A stretch of 64,000 nt of DNA from an uncultured Duncaniella sp. (lineage in GTDB: Bacteria > Bacteroidota > Bacteroidia > Bacteroidales > Muribaculaceae): contig CAJUIX010000008.1 of the NCBI GenBank assembly GCA_910586665.1, positions 66,021-130,020 on the forward strand, written 5' to 3'. Every line of letters begins with the position of its first letter. Within the stretch, counting starts at the first letter, position 1. Below are positions 8,100-17,783 of the stretch, one piece after another. The translations under genes and the position numbers were made by a program. The notes beneath the pieces were generated by a model. That model saw only the letters and a program-made list of their open reading frames with translations, did no database searches and had not been told where the DNA came from.

Positions 8100-11000
8100 A
8101 TGCGCTACCTACTGTTAATCATAACACTTACGATATGCACATGTCTTGGCGCCAAGGAGATTGATTTGAAACATATCGACACCGTCAACCGACTGTCAAA
8201 CAACAAAATCAACATCCTCCACCGCGACCGCGACGGCTTTCTGTGGATAGGCACCTCCGTAGGCCTATACCGCTATGACGGCTATGAGTTCAAACGCTAC
8301 GCCCCGACTGACACCGCCACCCATCCGCAATACAGCTACGACATCAAACACATCCACGAGACTGCCGACGGGCGCATGTGGATTAACAACGGACTCGAAT
8401 TCTCGGTCTATGACCCTGAGACCGACCGAATAGTGACCGATATAGCCCCCCTGCTCCGAGAGTTTGGCTTTGAGTTCAAGCCGTCGCACATCCATATTGA
8501 CAACAACAACACACTTTGGATCCACTCGGTTGGAAACGGACTGTTCAAAATCGACATAGCAAAGAAAACATGCGAAAAAATCAAGGACAAAGAATTTGAC
8601 TCCGTCATACTGACCGATTTTATATCCACACCGACAGGGGTAATGACCATAGACAGCGAGGGGATTATAAGGCTCGTCGACCCAGTCAAACTAAATACCA
8701 AGTTAAAAGACAGCCATATATACGACACCTATAGTAGCAACAGGTCAGACTTCATGATAAGTTACGACCGCGACGGGCTGTGCTGGATATTCAACAATGA
8801 GCATCTTTGGGTCTACGATTTCGCCCAAAAACAATGGCTCGACCAGCTCTTACCAGGCGGCGGCCGCGAGCAGAAAGTCAAAGTCTTCCTACAGGACCGC
8901 TCGGGCAAATGCTGGATATGCCGCGACCACTACGGACTTGAAATTGTAGAGAAAAGACCGACGGCCATAACGTTTCGCCGCATGCCGATCTCCACATCCT
9001 CCGACCTTATTCCTACAATCACATCGCTCTACGAGGACGAAGGAGGAACCATGTGGGTTGGCTCATATAAGAAAGGGCTATATTATTTCAATTCAAACAT
9101 CCGAAAATTCGATCTCCGCCAGCTCCCCGACGTCAACTGTGTCCTACCCTCTCTCTCCGACAGCAAAGTCTGGGTGGGTACCGACAACGCCGGACTGTTA
9201 AAATGGAATCCTGCGGACAACAGCCACGTCACTGCCGCCTCAGCCAAGGAGCTTGCTGGCGCGGTGACAGCCCTCCATGAAGACAACGACGGCACACTCT
9301 ACATAGGTTCCTACTCAGACGGGCTGAAACGCTACCGCGACGGACGAATCGAGACCATCCACACCGATTCCGACCTCGACAAAGCCTACACATGGGCCAT
9401 AGCCGAGGACGGCAACTCATCGCTATGGATAGGCACCCTCGGCTCAGGGCTCTTCCACCTCAACCCAGCCACGATGCAGCAGACCCTCTACGATACGTCC
9501 AACTCCGGCATAGCCTCTGACTGCATATTCAAGATCATAGATGACAAAAAAGGCCATGTCTACATAGCCACATCCCTCGGAGTCAGTATATTCAACCCCG
9601 CAAAAAGGAGCTTCAAATCCATCCCGCAACTCGAGAGCACGAGCATCAACGACATACTTCTCGACTCCCGCGGGTTGCTGTGGATAGCCTCCGCACGCGG
9701 GCTCACCGCATACGACCCAAGCCATAGCCGCCTAACCCACATAGACTTCGGCCACCCGCACATACACCCCGATTTCATCCTCGGCCTGTGTGAGGACAAG
9801 CAGGACAAGCTCTGGATATCGGAAGGCGGAGAACTTATAAACCTCGACATACTCCTCGACGAGAAGACAGGCAAGATTTCATATACCCGCCATACCTACG
9901 ACGCAGCCGACGGCCTACAGGACAGCGACTTCAACCAGCGCTCATTCGGAGTCCTCCCCTCGGGCGAAATCCTCGTCGGCGGATTCTACGGACTAAGCAC
10001 ATTTTTTCCCGACCGCATAGCCCACAACCGCAATCTGCCAAAAGTGATAATTTCCGACATCTATGCAGGAAAGCAGCCAATAGCAATCGGAGAAGAAGTC
10101 GAGGGACATATCTTGCTGAAAAAATCACCTAACCACGGCGGCAAACTTGAACTGTGGCCTGATAACCACTCATTTACAGTATATTTTGCATCCGACGACC
10201 ATCTTCTGCCACAAAAGACAGTCTTCCATTACAAACTCGAAGGCTTTGACAAGAACTTCATCAACACCCGTCCCGGGGCGAACTATGTCACCTATACCAA
10301 CCTTCCCCCGGGTTCATACACATTGATTGTCAAAGCTATAAACAATGACGGTTATGAAAGCGCAAGCCCGACGGAACTGAAAATCGAGATTCATCCGCCT
10401 CTGTGGCTCTCTGTCTGGGCAAAAGCTCTTTACATCGCCGCCATAGCCCTGGCCATATATCTTATATTCCGTTTCATGCGCCATCGCGAGCAGTTGCGCT
10501 TCAAGGAGAAGCTCCGCCAGGACGCACTGAAAAAACAGGAGGAGGTCAACAGCATTAAATTCAAATTTTACACAAATGTCAGCCACGAATTGCGCACACC
10601 TCTGACACTCATCCTCTCACCGCTCGAGAGCATGATCAAGGAAACGAGCGAGCCTGCCCAGCTGAAACGCCTTACACTGATGCGCAACAATGCCATGCGT
10701 CTGCTCATGCTCGTCAACCAACTCCTCGACTTCCGCAAAAACGAGGTGGCCGGCCTCTCGCTCCACCTCTCGGAAGGGGAACTGACAGCCTTCGTCAGAA
10801 ACGTCTGCCACTCCTTTGCCAACCTTTCGGAACGTAAGAACATACGCCTGAACTTCTCATCCAACGTCCGCGAACTCAACCTGATGTTTGACGAGGACAA
10901 ACTCTGCAAGACAATAATGAACCTCCTCTCCAACGCTTTCAAATTCACCCCCGAGGGTGGCGAAGTCAGCGTCAAGGTCACAACAGGCAAAGATTCCGTG

Positions 11001-12128
11001 GAAATCAGCGTGGCCGACAACGGTATCGGCATAAGCGACAGCGACAAGGCCCACATATTCGAGCGCTTCTACCAGGCGGAGAACCATCCGGCAGACTCAG
11101 TCTTTACCGGCAACGGAATTGGTCTCAGCATGGCGAGCGAATACATCAAGCTCCACAACGGCACAATTTCCGTAGCCGATAATCCCGGAGGTGGCTCGGT
11201 GTTCAGAATCGAGCTTCCATTAATCAAACATAAGGCCGACCTCCCCCCTTCGAAACTTTCTGTTGAAGAGTCCTTTATGTCCGAATCTTACAAAGACGTG
11301 GCTCCCGAGGCTGAAACTTCGAAATCCGGGCCACATCCGGCCAGTCCAATCAAGTTTGACAAACCGGCCGTTCTCATCGTGGATGACAGCCCCGACATGA
11401 TAGAATTTCTCCGCGAAAGCCTTTCAAATGACTACCATGTACTGACAGCCTCCAACGGAGAATCGGCCCTAAGCCTGCTCGACACTATCCGTCCCGTAAT
11501 CATACTAACCGACCTCATGATGCCCGGAATGGACGGAGTGGAGCTATGCCGACGCATCAAGGCCGACCGCTCAACAGCCTCCATACCTGTGATAATCATC
11601 ACTGCCAAACATGATATGAGTGCGAAAATGGAGGGACTCACGCTCGGGGCGGACGATTATGTGACCAAACCTTTCAGCATGGATCTACTGCTCCTCCGCA
11701 TGAAGAAACTCATAGAGCTGACAGCCACCCGCAGTGACAAACTCATAGATCCCGAACCCGACAGCATCAAAATCACACCCCTCGACGAGAAGATGGTCGA
11801 GAAGGCAGTGAAATATGTAGTCGCCAACATCAAGCGCCCCGAACTTTCCGTCGAGGAACTGAGCGCCCATCTCGGGATGAGCCGCGTCCACCTTTATAAG
11901 AAACTGAAAGCTACAACCGGGAAGACCCCGGTCGAATTCATCCGTCTTATCAGGCTCAAAAGAGGCGCCCAGATGCTCCGCGAGAGCCAGCTGAACATCT
12001 CGGAAATAGCCTATCAACTCGGCTACAACAGTCCCAAGTATTTTAGCAAATATTTCAGGGATGAATACGGCGTGCTCCCCTCCGTCTACCAGGAAAAGGA
12101 AGGAAAGGCAACAAATTGCCCCCTATAA
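8100..12128 (+). CDS. Hybrid two-component system regulator (HTCS)
   Basis: A 1,342-residue one-protein sensor and regulator of carbohydrate use. After a signal peptide (MRYLLLIITLTICTC...) there are many beta-propeller repeats of the regulator-propeller type (WIGTS, WVGSY, LWIGTLG, LWIASARG). These are followed by a Y_Y_Y domain (about residues 690-765) and one membrane helix (about 772-793). On the cytoplasmic side come a HisKA domain with SHELRTPL (His829), an HATPase with NAFKFTPEGG, a receiver domain with LTDLMMPGMDG (Asp1138), and a C-terminal AraC-type HTH (about 1240-1335). HTCS proteins bind a sugar ligand in the periplasm and switch on adjacent glycoside hydrolase genes, so it is expected to control 12314-20003. 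Confidence 0.95.
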   Translation: MRYLLLIITLTICTCLGAKEIDLKHIDTVNRLSNNKINILHRDRDGFLWIGTSVGLYRYDGYEFKRYAPTDTATHPQYSYDIKHIHETADGRMWINNGLEFSVYDPETDRIVTDIAPLLREFGFEFKPSHIHIDNNNTLWIHSVGNGLFKIDIAKKTCEKIKDKEFDSVILTDFISTPTGVMTIDSEGIIRLVDPVKLNTKLKDSHIYDTYSSNRSDFMISYDRDGLCWIFNNEHLWVYDFAQKQWLDQLLPGGGREQKVKVFLQDRSGKCWICRDHYGLEIVEKRPTAITFRRMPISTSSDLIPTITSLYEDEGGTMWVGSYKKGLYYFNSNIRKFDLRQLPDVNCVLPSLSDSKVWVGTDNAGLLKWNPADNSHVTAASAKELAGAVTALHEDNDGTLYIGSYSDGLKRYRDGRIETIHTDSDLDKAYTWAIAEDGNSSLWIGTLGSGLFHLNPATMQQTLYDTSNSGIASDCIFKIIDDKKGHVYIATSLGVSIFNPAKRSFKSIPQLESTSINDILLDSRGLLWIASARGLTAYDPSHSRLTHIDFGHPHIHPDFILGLCEDKQDKLWISEGGELINLDILLDEKTGKISYTRHTYDAADGLQDSDFNQRSFGVLPSGEILVGGFYGLSTFFPDRIAHNRNLPKVIISDIYAGKQPIAIGEEVEGHILLKKSPNHGGKLELWPDNHSFTVYFASDDHLLPQKTVFHYKLEGFDKNFINTRPGANYVTYTNLPPGSYTLIVKAINNDGYESASPTELKIEIHPPLWLSVWAKALYIAAIALAIYLIFRFMRHREQLRFKEKLRQDALKKQEEVNSIKFKFYTNVSHELRTPLTLILSPLESMIKETSEPAQLKRLTLMRNNAMRLLMLVNQLLDFRKNEVAGLSLHLSEGELTAFVRNVCHSFANLSERKNIRLNFSSNVRELNLMFDEDKLCKTIMNLLSNAFKFTPEGGEVSVKVTTGKDSVEISVADNGIGISDSDKAHIFERFYQAENHPADSVFTGNGIGLSMASEYIKLHNGTISVADNPGGGSVFRIELPLIKHKADLPPSKLSVEESFMSESYKDVAPEAETSKSGPHPASPIKFDKPAVLIVDDSPDMIEFLRESLSNDYHVLTASNGESALSLLDTIRPVIILTDLMMPGMDGVELCRRIKADRSTASIPVIIITAKHDMSAKMEGLTLGADDYVTKPFSMDLLLLRMKKLIELTATRSDKLIDPEPDSIKITPLDEKMVEKAVKYVVANIKRPELSVEELSAHLGMSRVHLYKKLKATTGKTPVEFIRLIRLKRGAQMLRESQLNISEIAYQLGYNSPKYFSKYFRDEYGVLPSVYQEKEGKATNCPL

Positions 12129-12207
12129 TTTAACATTTCAGGCATACGCATATCATTTAGCACCTATATGACGAACATTGTCTCCATAAATTGACACCCG
12201 GATTCAC

Positions 12208-12215
12208 TAACTTTG
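12208..12215 (+). promoter_or_regulatory. Candidate -7 box of the GH31-GH2-GH3 operon
   Basis: TAACTTTG matches TAnnTTTG, giving a leader of roughly 95 bases before the GH31 start. No well-spaced -33 TTTG is seen, as expected for a promoter needing an activator such as the adjacent HTCS. Confidence 0.45.
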
Positions 12216-12313
12216 CATAGACAGAATTCTAAGTAGCAGACACAGGCAAGTACCTTGCTATCACAACAGGACAAATCAAATAACGGAACCTCATACTTAA
12301 GCGAAAAATCTCC

Positions 12314-15196
12314 ATGAAATTACGATTTCTATCCGTCACATTGCTCTTCGCATTGCTCGTCATGGCAAGTTCATGCAAGCAGGAGAGAGTCGAAAAGACA
12401 GATCGCGGCATAACGGTCAATCTTGACCCTGCCGGCGAAAATTCGGTAAGAAAAGTGCGCCTGCAAGTGCTCGGCGACAAAATTATCCGCGTGTCGGCAA
12501 CACCCGACAAGAAGTTTGCCGATGATGCAAGTCTCGTCACCATCCCGCAGACAAAGGACACAGAGTACAGTGTTGCCGAGACAGACTCCACCGTATCAGT
12601 CATCACCTCCGAGGTGACAGCCACTGTCTCACTCGCGACAGGCGACGTCAAATTCTATGACAAGGCCGGAAAACTAATCGTTTCCGAATCTCCGGGCGGC
12701 CGCCAGTTCAAGCCGATAGAGGTCGAGGGCACCAAGGGCTACACCGTGCGCCAGGTCTTCGAGTCGCTTGACGACGAGGAGGGCATCTACGGTCTCGGCC
12801 AGCACCAGAGCGACGAGTTTAATTATAAAGGCCTTAATGAGGAACTCTTCCAATACAACACAAAAGTATCGGTACCATTCGTCGTCTCTACCGACAACTA
12901 CGGCATCCTCTGGGACAGCTACTCGCTCTGCCGTTTCGGCAACCCGGCCCCCTACAAGCAGCTCGGCCAGGTGTTCAAGCTCTATGACAAGGAGGGAAAA
13001 GAGGGAGCGCTAACCGGCACATACGTCCCGGCATCGCCCGAGGAGAAGACCCTCGTACAGCGCGAGGACTCAATCTACTTCGAACACCTCATCCGCAAGG
13101 AACTCCAGCACGTCGTCAACCTCCCGCAGGATTTCAACTACAATGGTTCCAACGTGACCTATGAGGGTGAAATCGAGGCCGAGGAAAGCGGCAACTACAA
13201 ATTCATACTCTACTATTCGGGCTATATGTCGGTATCCATCGACGGCAAGGAAGTAGTCCCCGAGCGCTGGCGTACTGCCTGGAACCCCAATTCCTACAAA
13301 TTCTCCGTCGACCTTGAAAAAGGAAAGCGCGTGCCTATCAAAATCGAGTGGAAGCCCAATGGACCAGTAGCTTACTGCGGCCTGCGCGTCTATTCACCTG
13401 TCGACAACAAGGAACAGCTCGACATGAGCTGGTGGGGCGAGATGCAGTCACAGCTCGACTACTACTTCATATATGGCGAGGATATGGACGACGTCATCAG
13501 CGGCTACCGCACCCTCACCGGCAAGGCACCCATAATGGCCAAGTGGGTCATGGGCTACTGGCAGAGCCGCGAGAAGTACAACACCTCCGACGAGGTACTA
13601 TCGACACTCGCCGAATTCCGCAAACGCAACATCCCTATCGACAACATAGTCATCGACTGGCTCCATTGGAGGCAGGATTCATGGGGCAGCCACGAATTCG
13701 ATCCCGAGCGCTTCCCCGACCCCAAGGGAATGGTCGACTCTATCCACGACATGCACGGCAGGGTCATGATTTCGGTGTGGCCGAAATTCTATGTCACCAC
13801 CGAGCACTACAAGGAATTTGACAAGAACGGCTGGATGTACAAGCTCCCCGTGCAGGACAGCATCCGTGACTGGGTAGGCCCCGGCTATCTCGGCTCATTC
13901 TACGACGCCTACAATGCCGACGCGCGCAAACTCTTCTGGAAGCAGATGGCCGACCACTATGTGCCCCTCGGCATCGACGCATGGTGGATGGACGCCTCCG
14001 AGCCCAACATCCGTGACTGCACTGACCTCCAGTATCGCAAAGACCTCATCACCCCGACCGCACTCGGCCCCTCGACCAAATATTTCAACGCCTACGGCCT
14101 CATGAACGCCGAGGCTATCTATGACGGCCAGCGCGCCCTCAATGACAACCGCGTCTTCCTCCTCACCCGCTCAGGCTTTGCCGGACAGCAGCGCTACTCG
14201 ACCGCCACATGGAGCGGCGACATCGCCACCCGCTGGGAGGACATGAAGGCCCAAATTTCAGCCGGCCTCAACTTTGCCGCCTCCGGCATACCCTGGTGGA
14301 GCATGGACATCGGCGGCTTCTGTGTCGAGGACCGCTACGTTGCCGCAGCAAAGGAATATCAGGAGACCGGGCGTGAGAACCCCGACATGAAGGAGTGGCG
14401 CGAGCTCAACACACGCTGGTACCAGTTTGGCGCCTTCGCCCCCATGTTCCGCGCCCACGGTCAGTGGCCCTACCGCGAGATTTTCAACATCGCCCCCGAA
14501 AATCACCCCGCCTACAAGTCGGTGGTCTACTACACCAAGCTCCGCTACGACCTCATGCCCTATCTCTATTCGCTTGCCGGCATGACCCATTTCAATGACT
14601 ACACCATAATGCGTCCTATGGTCATGGACTTCACCTCCGACAAGGCCGTGCGCGGCATCGGCGACCAGTACATGTTCGGGCCCGCCCTCCTCGTAGCCCC
14701 GGTCTACACCTATGGCGCCACCTCGCGCGATGTATACTTCCCCGAAGCATCTGACTGGTACGACTTCTACTCAGGCAAGATTACCGAGGGAGGTCAGACA
14801 CTACGAGTTGCCGCCCCCTACGAGCGCATACCCCTCTACGTCCGCTCCGGCTCAATCATTCCCTTCGGACCCGAAATCCAGTGGAGCGACGAGAAGCCTG
14901 CTGACATAATCAATCTCTATGTCTACGCAGGTGAGGACGGCGAGTTCATGCTCTACGAGGACGAGGGTGTCAACTACAACTACGAAAAGGGCAACTTCGT
15001 CATGATTCCCATCAAGTGGAACGACAAGAAGCAGACCCTGACCATCGGCGAGCGCCACGGCCAGTATCCCGGCATGCTACGCAACCGCCGCTTCAACATT
15101 GTCAAGGTTTCTAAGGACAAACCTGTGGGCTACAACCGAGACAACAAGGGTGTCGAAGTCGCCTACAACGGCAACGCAAAGACCGTCAAACTATGA
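12314..15196 (+). CDS. GH31 alpha-xylosidase-like lipoprotein with PA14 insert
   Basis: A 960-residue exported glycosidase predicted to remove alpha-xylose from the non-reducing end of xyloglucan oligosaccharides. The signal peptide ends in a lipobox (MASSC, Cys21), so it is probably surface or periplasmic and membrane-bound. The GH31 N-terminal beta domain is interrupted by a PA14 module (about residues 240-380; YEGEIEAEESGNYKF, YSGYMSVSIDG). This architecture is known for alpha-xylosidases of Bacteroides xyloglucan loci. In the barrel, WWMDASEP carries the nucleophile Asp560 and TWSGDIATRW the acid/base Asp636. It is first in a tight three-gene operon (28 and 24 base gaps). Another alpha-glucosidic activity remains possible. 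Confidence 0.9.
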   Translation: MKLRFLSVTLLFALLVMASSCKQERVEKTDRGITVNLDPAGENSVRKVRLQVLGDKIIRVSATPDKKFADDASLVTIPQTKDTEYSVAETDSTVSVITSEVTATVSLATGDVKFYDKAGKLIVSESPGGRQFKPIEVEGTKGYTVRQVFESLDDEEGIYGLGQHQSDEFNYKGLNEELFQYNTKVSVPFVVSTDNYGILWDSYSLCRFGNPAPYKQLGQVFKLYDKEGKEGALTGTYVPASPEEKTLVQREDSIYFEHLIRKELQHVVNLPQDFNYNGSNVTYEGEIEAEESGNYKFILYYSGYMSVSIDGKEVVPERWRTAWNPNSYKFSVDLEKGKRVPIKIEWKPNGPVAYCGLRVYSPVDNKEQLDMSWWGEMQSQLDYYFIYGEDMDDVISGYRTLTGKAPIMAKWVMGYWQSREKYNTSDEVLSTLAEFRKRNIPIDNIVIDWLHWRQDSWGSHEFDPERFPDPKGMVDSIHDMHGRVMISVWPKFYVTTEHYKEFDKNGWMYKLPVQDSIRDWVGPGYLGSFYDAYNADARKLFWKQMADHYVPLGIDAWWMDASEPNIRDCTDLQYRKDLITPTALGPSTKYFNAYGLMNAEAIYDGQRALNDNRVFLLTRSGFAGQQRYSTATWSGDIATRWEDMKAQISAGLNFAASGIPWWSMDIGGFCVEDRYVAAAKEYQETGRENPDMKEWRELNTRWYQFGAFAPMFRAHGQWPYREIFNIAPENHPAYKSVVYYTKLRYDLMPYLYSLAGMTHFNDYTIMRPMVMDFTSDKAVRGIGDQYMFGPALLVAPVYTYGATSRDVYFPEASDWYDFYSGKITEGGQTLRVAAPYERIPLYVRSGSIIPFGPEIQWSDEKPADIINLYVYAGEDGEFMLYEDEGVNYNYEKGNFVMIPIKWNDKKQTLTIGERHGQYPGMLRNRRFNIVKVSKDKPVGYNRDNKGVEVAYNGNAKTVKL

Positions 15197-15224
15197 AACT
15201 ATCCGTAAGACAACACAATAGGTA

Positions 15225-17759
15225 ATGTTATCAAAGGTATATTTGATTGTATTGGTTTGCCTCGCCTACATAGGCGGGGCAGCCATTTTTCCGGCCTCGG
15301 CAGCTGATTCGCGCGCCGTCCCGTTCAACGACGGCTGGCGCTTCAAGCTCGGCGACGCACCCGGCATCTCCTCACCCGGATTCGATGACTCCGGCTGGCG
15401 ACAGTTGTCCCTCCCCCACGACTGGGCGATAGAGGGTGACTTCAGCAAGGACAATCCTTCAGGCACGGGGGGCGGTGCGCTTCCGGGGGGCATAGGCTGG
15501 TATCGCAAGAGCTTCACGCTTAGCCCCGAGCAGCGTGACAAGAGAATCTATGTCGACTTCGACGGTGCATATATGAACTCGACAGTCTATATCAACGGCC
15601 ACGAACTCGGCACACGCCCCTACGGCTACGCATCGTTCAGCTACGAGCTTACCCCCTGGCTCAAGAGCGAAGGTGAGAATATCATTGCCGTGCGCGTCGA
15701 CAATGCCGAGCAGCCGAACTCCCGCTGGTATAGCGGCTGCGGCATCTATCGCAACGTATGGCTCCGCACCCACGGCGACATCCACATCCCGCTTTGGGGC
15801 CAGAACGTCAGTACCACGGTAGTCACCGACTCGGCAGCTGTCATCGACATCGTAACCGACCTCACCGGCAAGGTCAAAAAGGGAGTCGAACTCAGTGTTT
15901 GCTCCAATCTCATCGACGCCTCGGGCAAGATGATTGGCAAGAGCGAGACTAAGAACGTGCGCATCGACAAAAAACGTCCCGACGCACAAACCACGTCGAC
16001 AATCAGGGTGCAGAATCCGCATCTATGGAGCACTGACGACCCCTATCTCTACACAATTGTGACCTCCGTGTCTGACGCTAAGAGCGGGGAGCTGCTTGAC
16101 GTCTACATGACCACGACAGGTTTACGATATTTCGACTTTGACCCTCAAAAAGGCTTCTCACTAAACGGGAAGAGGATGAAAATCAACGGTGTGTGCATGC
16201 ACCACGACCTCGGGGCACTCGGCGCGGCAGTCAACACCCGCGCCATAGAGCGTCAGCTCGAGATCCTGAAGGAAATGGGTGCCAATGCCTATCGCGCGTC
16301 ACACAATCCCCCCGCGCCCGAGGTGCTCGATCTCTGCGACCGCATGGGAATCCTCGTCATGGACGAGACCTTCGACATGTGGCGCAAGAAAAAGACCTCG
16401 CATGACTACGCACGCTACTTCCCGGAGTGGCACGAGCGCGATCTTACCGACCTCGTGGTGCGTGACCGCAACCACCCCTCGGTCATCATGTGGAGCATCG
16501 GCAACGAGGTACTTGAGCAGTGGAGCGACGCCAAGGCCGACACCCTCTCGCTCGAACAGGCCAACCTCATCCTCAATTTCGGCCACGGCAAGGAGATGCT
16601 TGCAGCCGAGAGCGACAGCATGAGTGTCAACTCACTCCTCACAAAGAAGCTCGCCGACATGGTGCGCAAGCTCGACCCCTCGCGTCCTGTCACCGCCGGC
16701 TGCAACGAGCCCAATCCCGGCAATCACCTCTTCCGCTCTGGCGCTCTCGACATCATCGGCTACAACTATCACGACGACTGGTTCGACTCCGTCCCGAAAT
16801 GGTTTCCCGACATGCCGTTCATCATCACCGAGAGCGTGTCGGGCCTCATGACCCGCGGCTACTACCGTATGCCCTCCGACAGCTCATACATATGGCCGAA
16901 GCGCTGGGACATCCCCTTCGAGGACCCATCATTCGCATGTTCGTCATATGACAACTGCCACGTCCCCTGGGGAAATGCCCATGAAGGCACCCTCCGCCAT
17001 GTCGACAGCAAGGATTTCATCGCGGGACAGTTCATCTGGACCGGCTTCGACTATATCGGAGAGCCTACCCCCTACGGCTGGCCCGCGCGCAGCTCCTATT
17101 TCGGCATCGTCGACCTCGCAGGCATCCCCAAGGATGTATACTATATGTATCAGTCACAGTGGCGCCCCGACAAGAACGTGCTCCACCTCTTCCCGCACTG
17201 GAACTGGGATGAAGGGCAGGAAATCGACCTTTGGACATACTATAACAATGCCGACGAGGTAGAGCTGTTCATCAACGGCGAGTCTCAGGGCATCCGGCGC
17301 CCGCAACCGGGAAAGTATCACTCGCAGTGGCGCGTGCGCTTCACCCCCGGCACAGTCAAGGCGGTCAGCCGCAAAGATGGCCATATTGTCGCAAGCACGG
17401 AAATCAAAACTGCCGGCGCCCCGCACCACATACGCCTCACTCCCGACCGCGACATCATCAGCGCTGACGGCAGCGACCTCAGCTATGTGCTCGTCGAAAT
17501 CCTTGACCGCGAAGGCAACCTCTGCCCGACGGCAGACAATCTTGTGAACTTCGAAGTCAGCGGTGCCGGACGCAACGAGGGGGTCGACAACGGCTCCCCG
17601 GTCTCCCTCGAGCGCTTCAAGGACAACAAGCGCAAGGCCTTCAACGGAAAAGCCATGCTTATAGTCCGAAACGACGGCTCGGAAGGCACTGTGACGGTCA
17701 AGGCTACCTCCGAAGGCCTCCGGCCATTCACAACAGTGATAAATTCAATCAAAAAATAA
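15225..17759 (+). CDS. GH2 beta-galactosidase-like enzyme
   Basis: An 844-residue exported GH2 enzyme with a signal peptide ending near FPASA. The domain order is the GH2 sugar-binding domain (FNDGWRFKLGD, LPHDWAIEGDF), an immunoglobulin-like domain, a TIM barrel with WSIGNEVLEQW (acid/base Glu428) and FIITESVSG (nucleophile Glu536), and C-terminal Ig-like domains (DUF4982-like and a further beta domain). By context it would remove beta-galactose capping the xylosyl side chains of xyloglucan, though GH2 members also act on other beta-sugars. It lies in the middle of the GH31-GH2-GH3 operon. Confidence 0.9.
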   Translation: MLSKVYLIVLVCLAYIGGAAIFPASAADSRAVPFNDGWRFKLGDAPGISSPGFDDSGWRQLSLPHDWAIEGDFSKDNPSGTGGGALPGGIGWYRKSFTLSPEQRDKRIYVDFDGAYMNSTVYINGHELGTRPYGYASFSYELTPWLKSEGENIIAVRVDNAEQPNSRWYSGCGIYRNVWLRTHGDIHIPLWGQNVSTTVVTDSAAVIDIVTDLTGKVKKGVELSVCSNLIDASGKMIGKSETKNVRIDKKRPDAQTTSTIRVQNPHLWSTDDPYLYTIVTSVSDAKSGELLDVYMTTTGLRYFDFDPQKGFSLNGKRMKINGVCMHHDLGALGAAVNTRAIERQLEILKEMGANAYRASHNPPAPEVLDLCDRMGILVMDETFDMWRKKKTSHDYARYFPEWHERDLTDLVVRDRNHPSVIMWSIGNEVLEQWSDAKADTLSLEQANLILNFGHGKEMLAAESDSMSVNSLLTKKLADMVRKLDPSRPVTAGCNEPNPGNHLFRSGALDIIGYNYHDDWFDSVPKWFPDMPFIITESVSGLMTRGYYRMPSDSSYIWPKRWDIPFEDPSFACSSYDNCHVPWGNAHEGTLRHVDSKDFIAGQFIWTGFDYIGEPTPYGWPARSSYFGIVDLAGIPKDVYYMYQSQWRPDKNVLHLFPHWNWDEGQEIDLWTYYNNADEVELFINGESQGIRRPQPGKYHSQWRVRFTPGTVKAVSRKDGHIVASTEIKTAGAPHHIRLTPDRDIISADGSDLSYVLVEILDREGNLCPTADNLVNFEVSGAGRNEGVDNGSPVSLERFKDNKRKAFNGKAMLIVRNDGSEGTVTVKATSEGLRPFTTVINSIKK

Positions 17760-17783
17760 TACTCCAACCAACAACGAACAGCC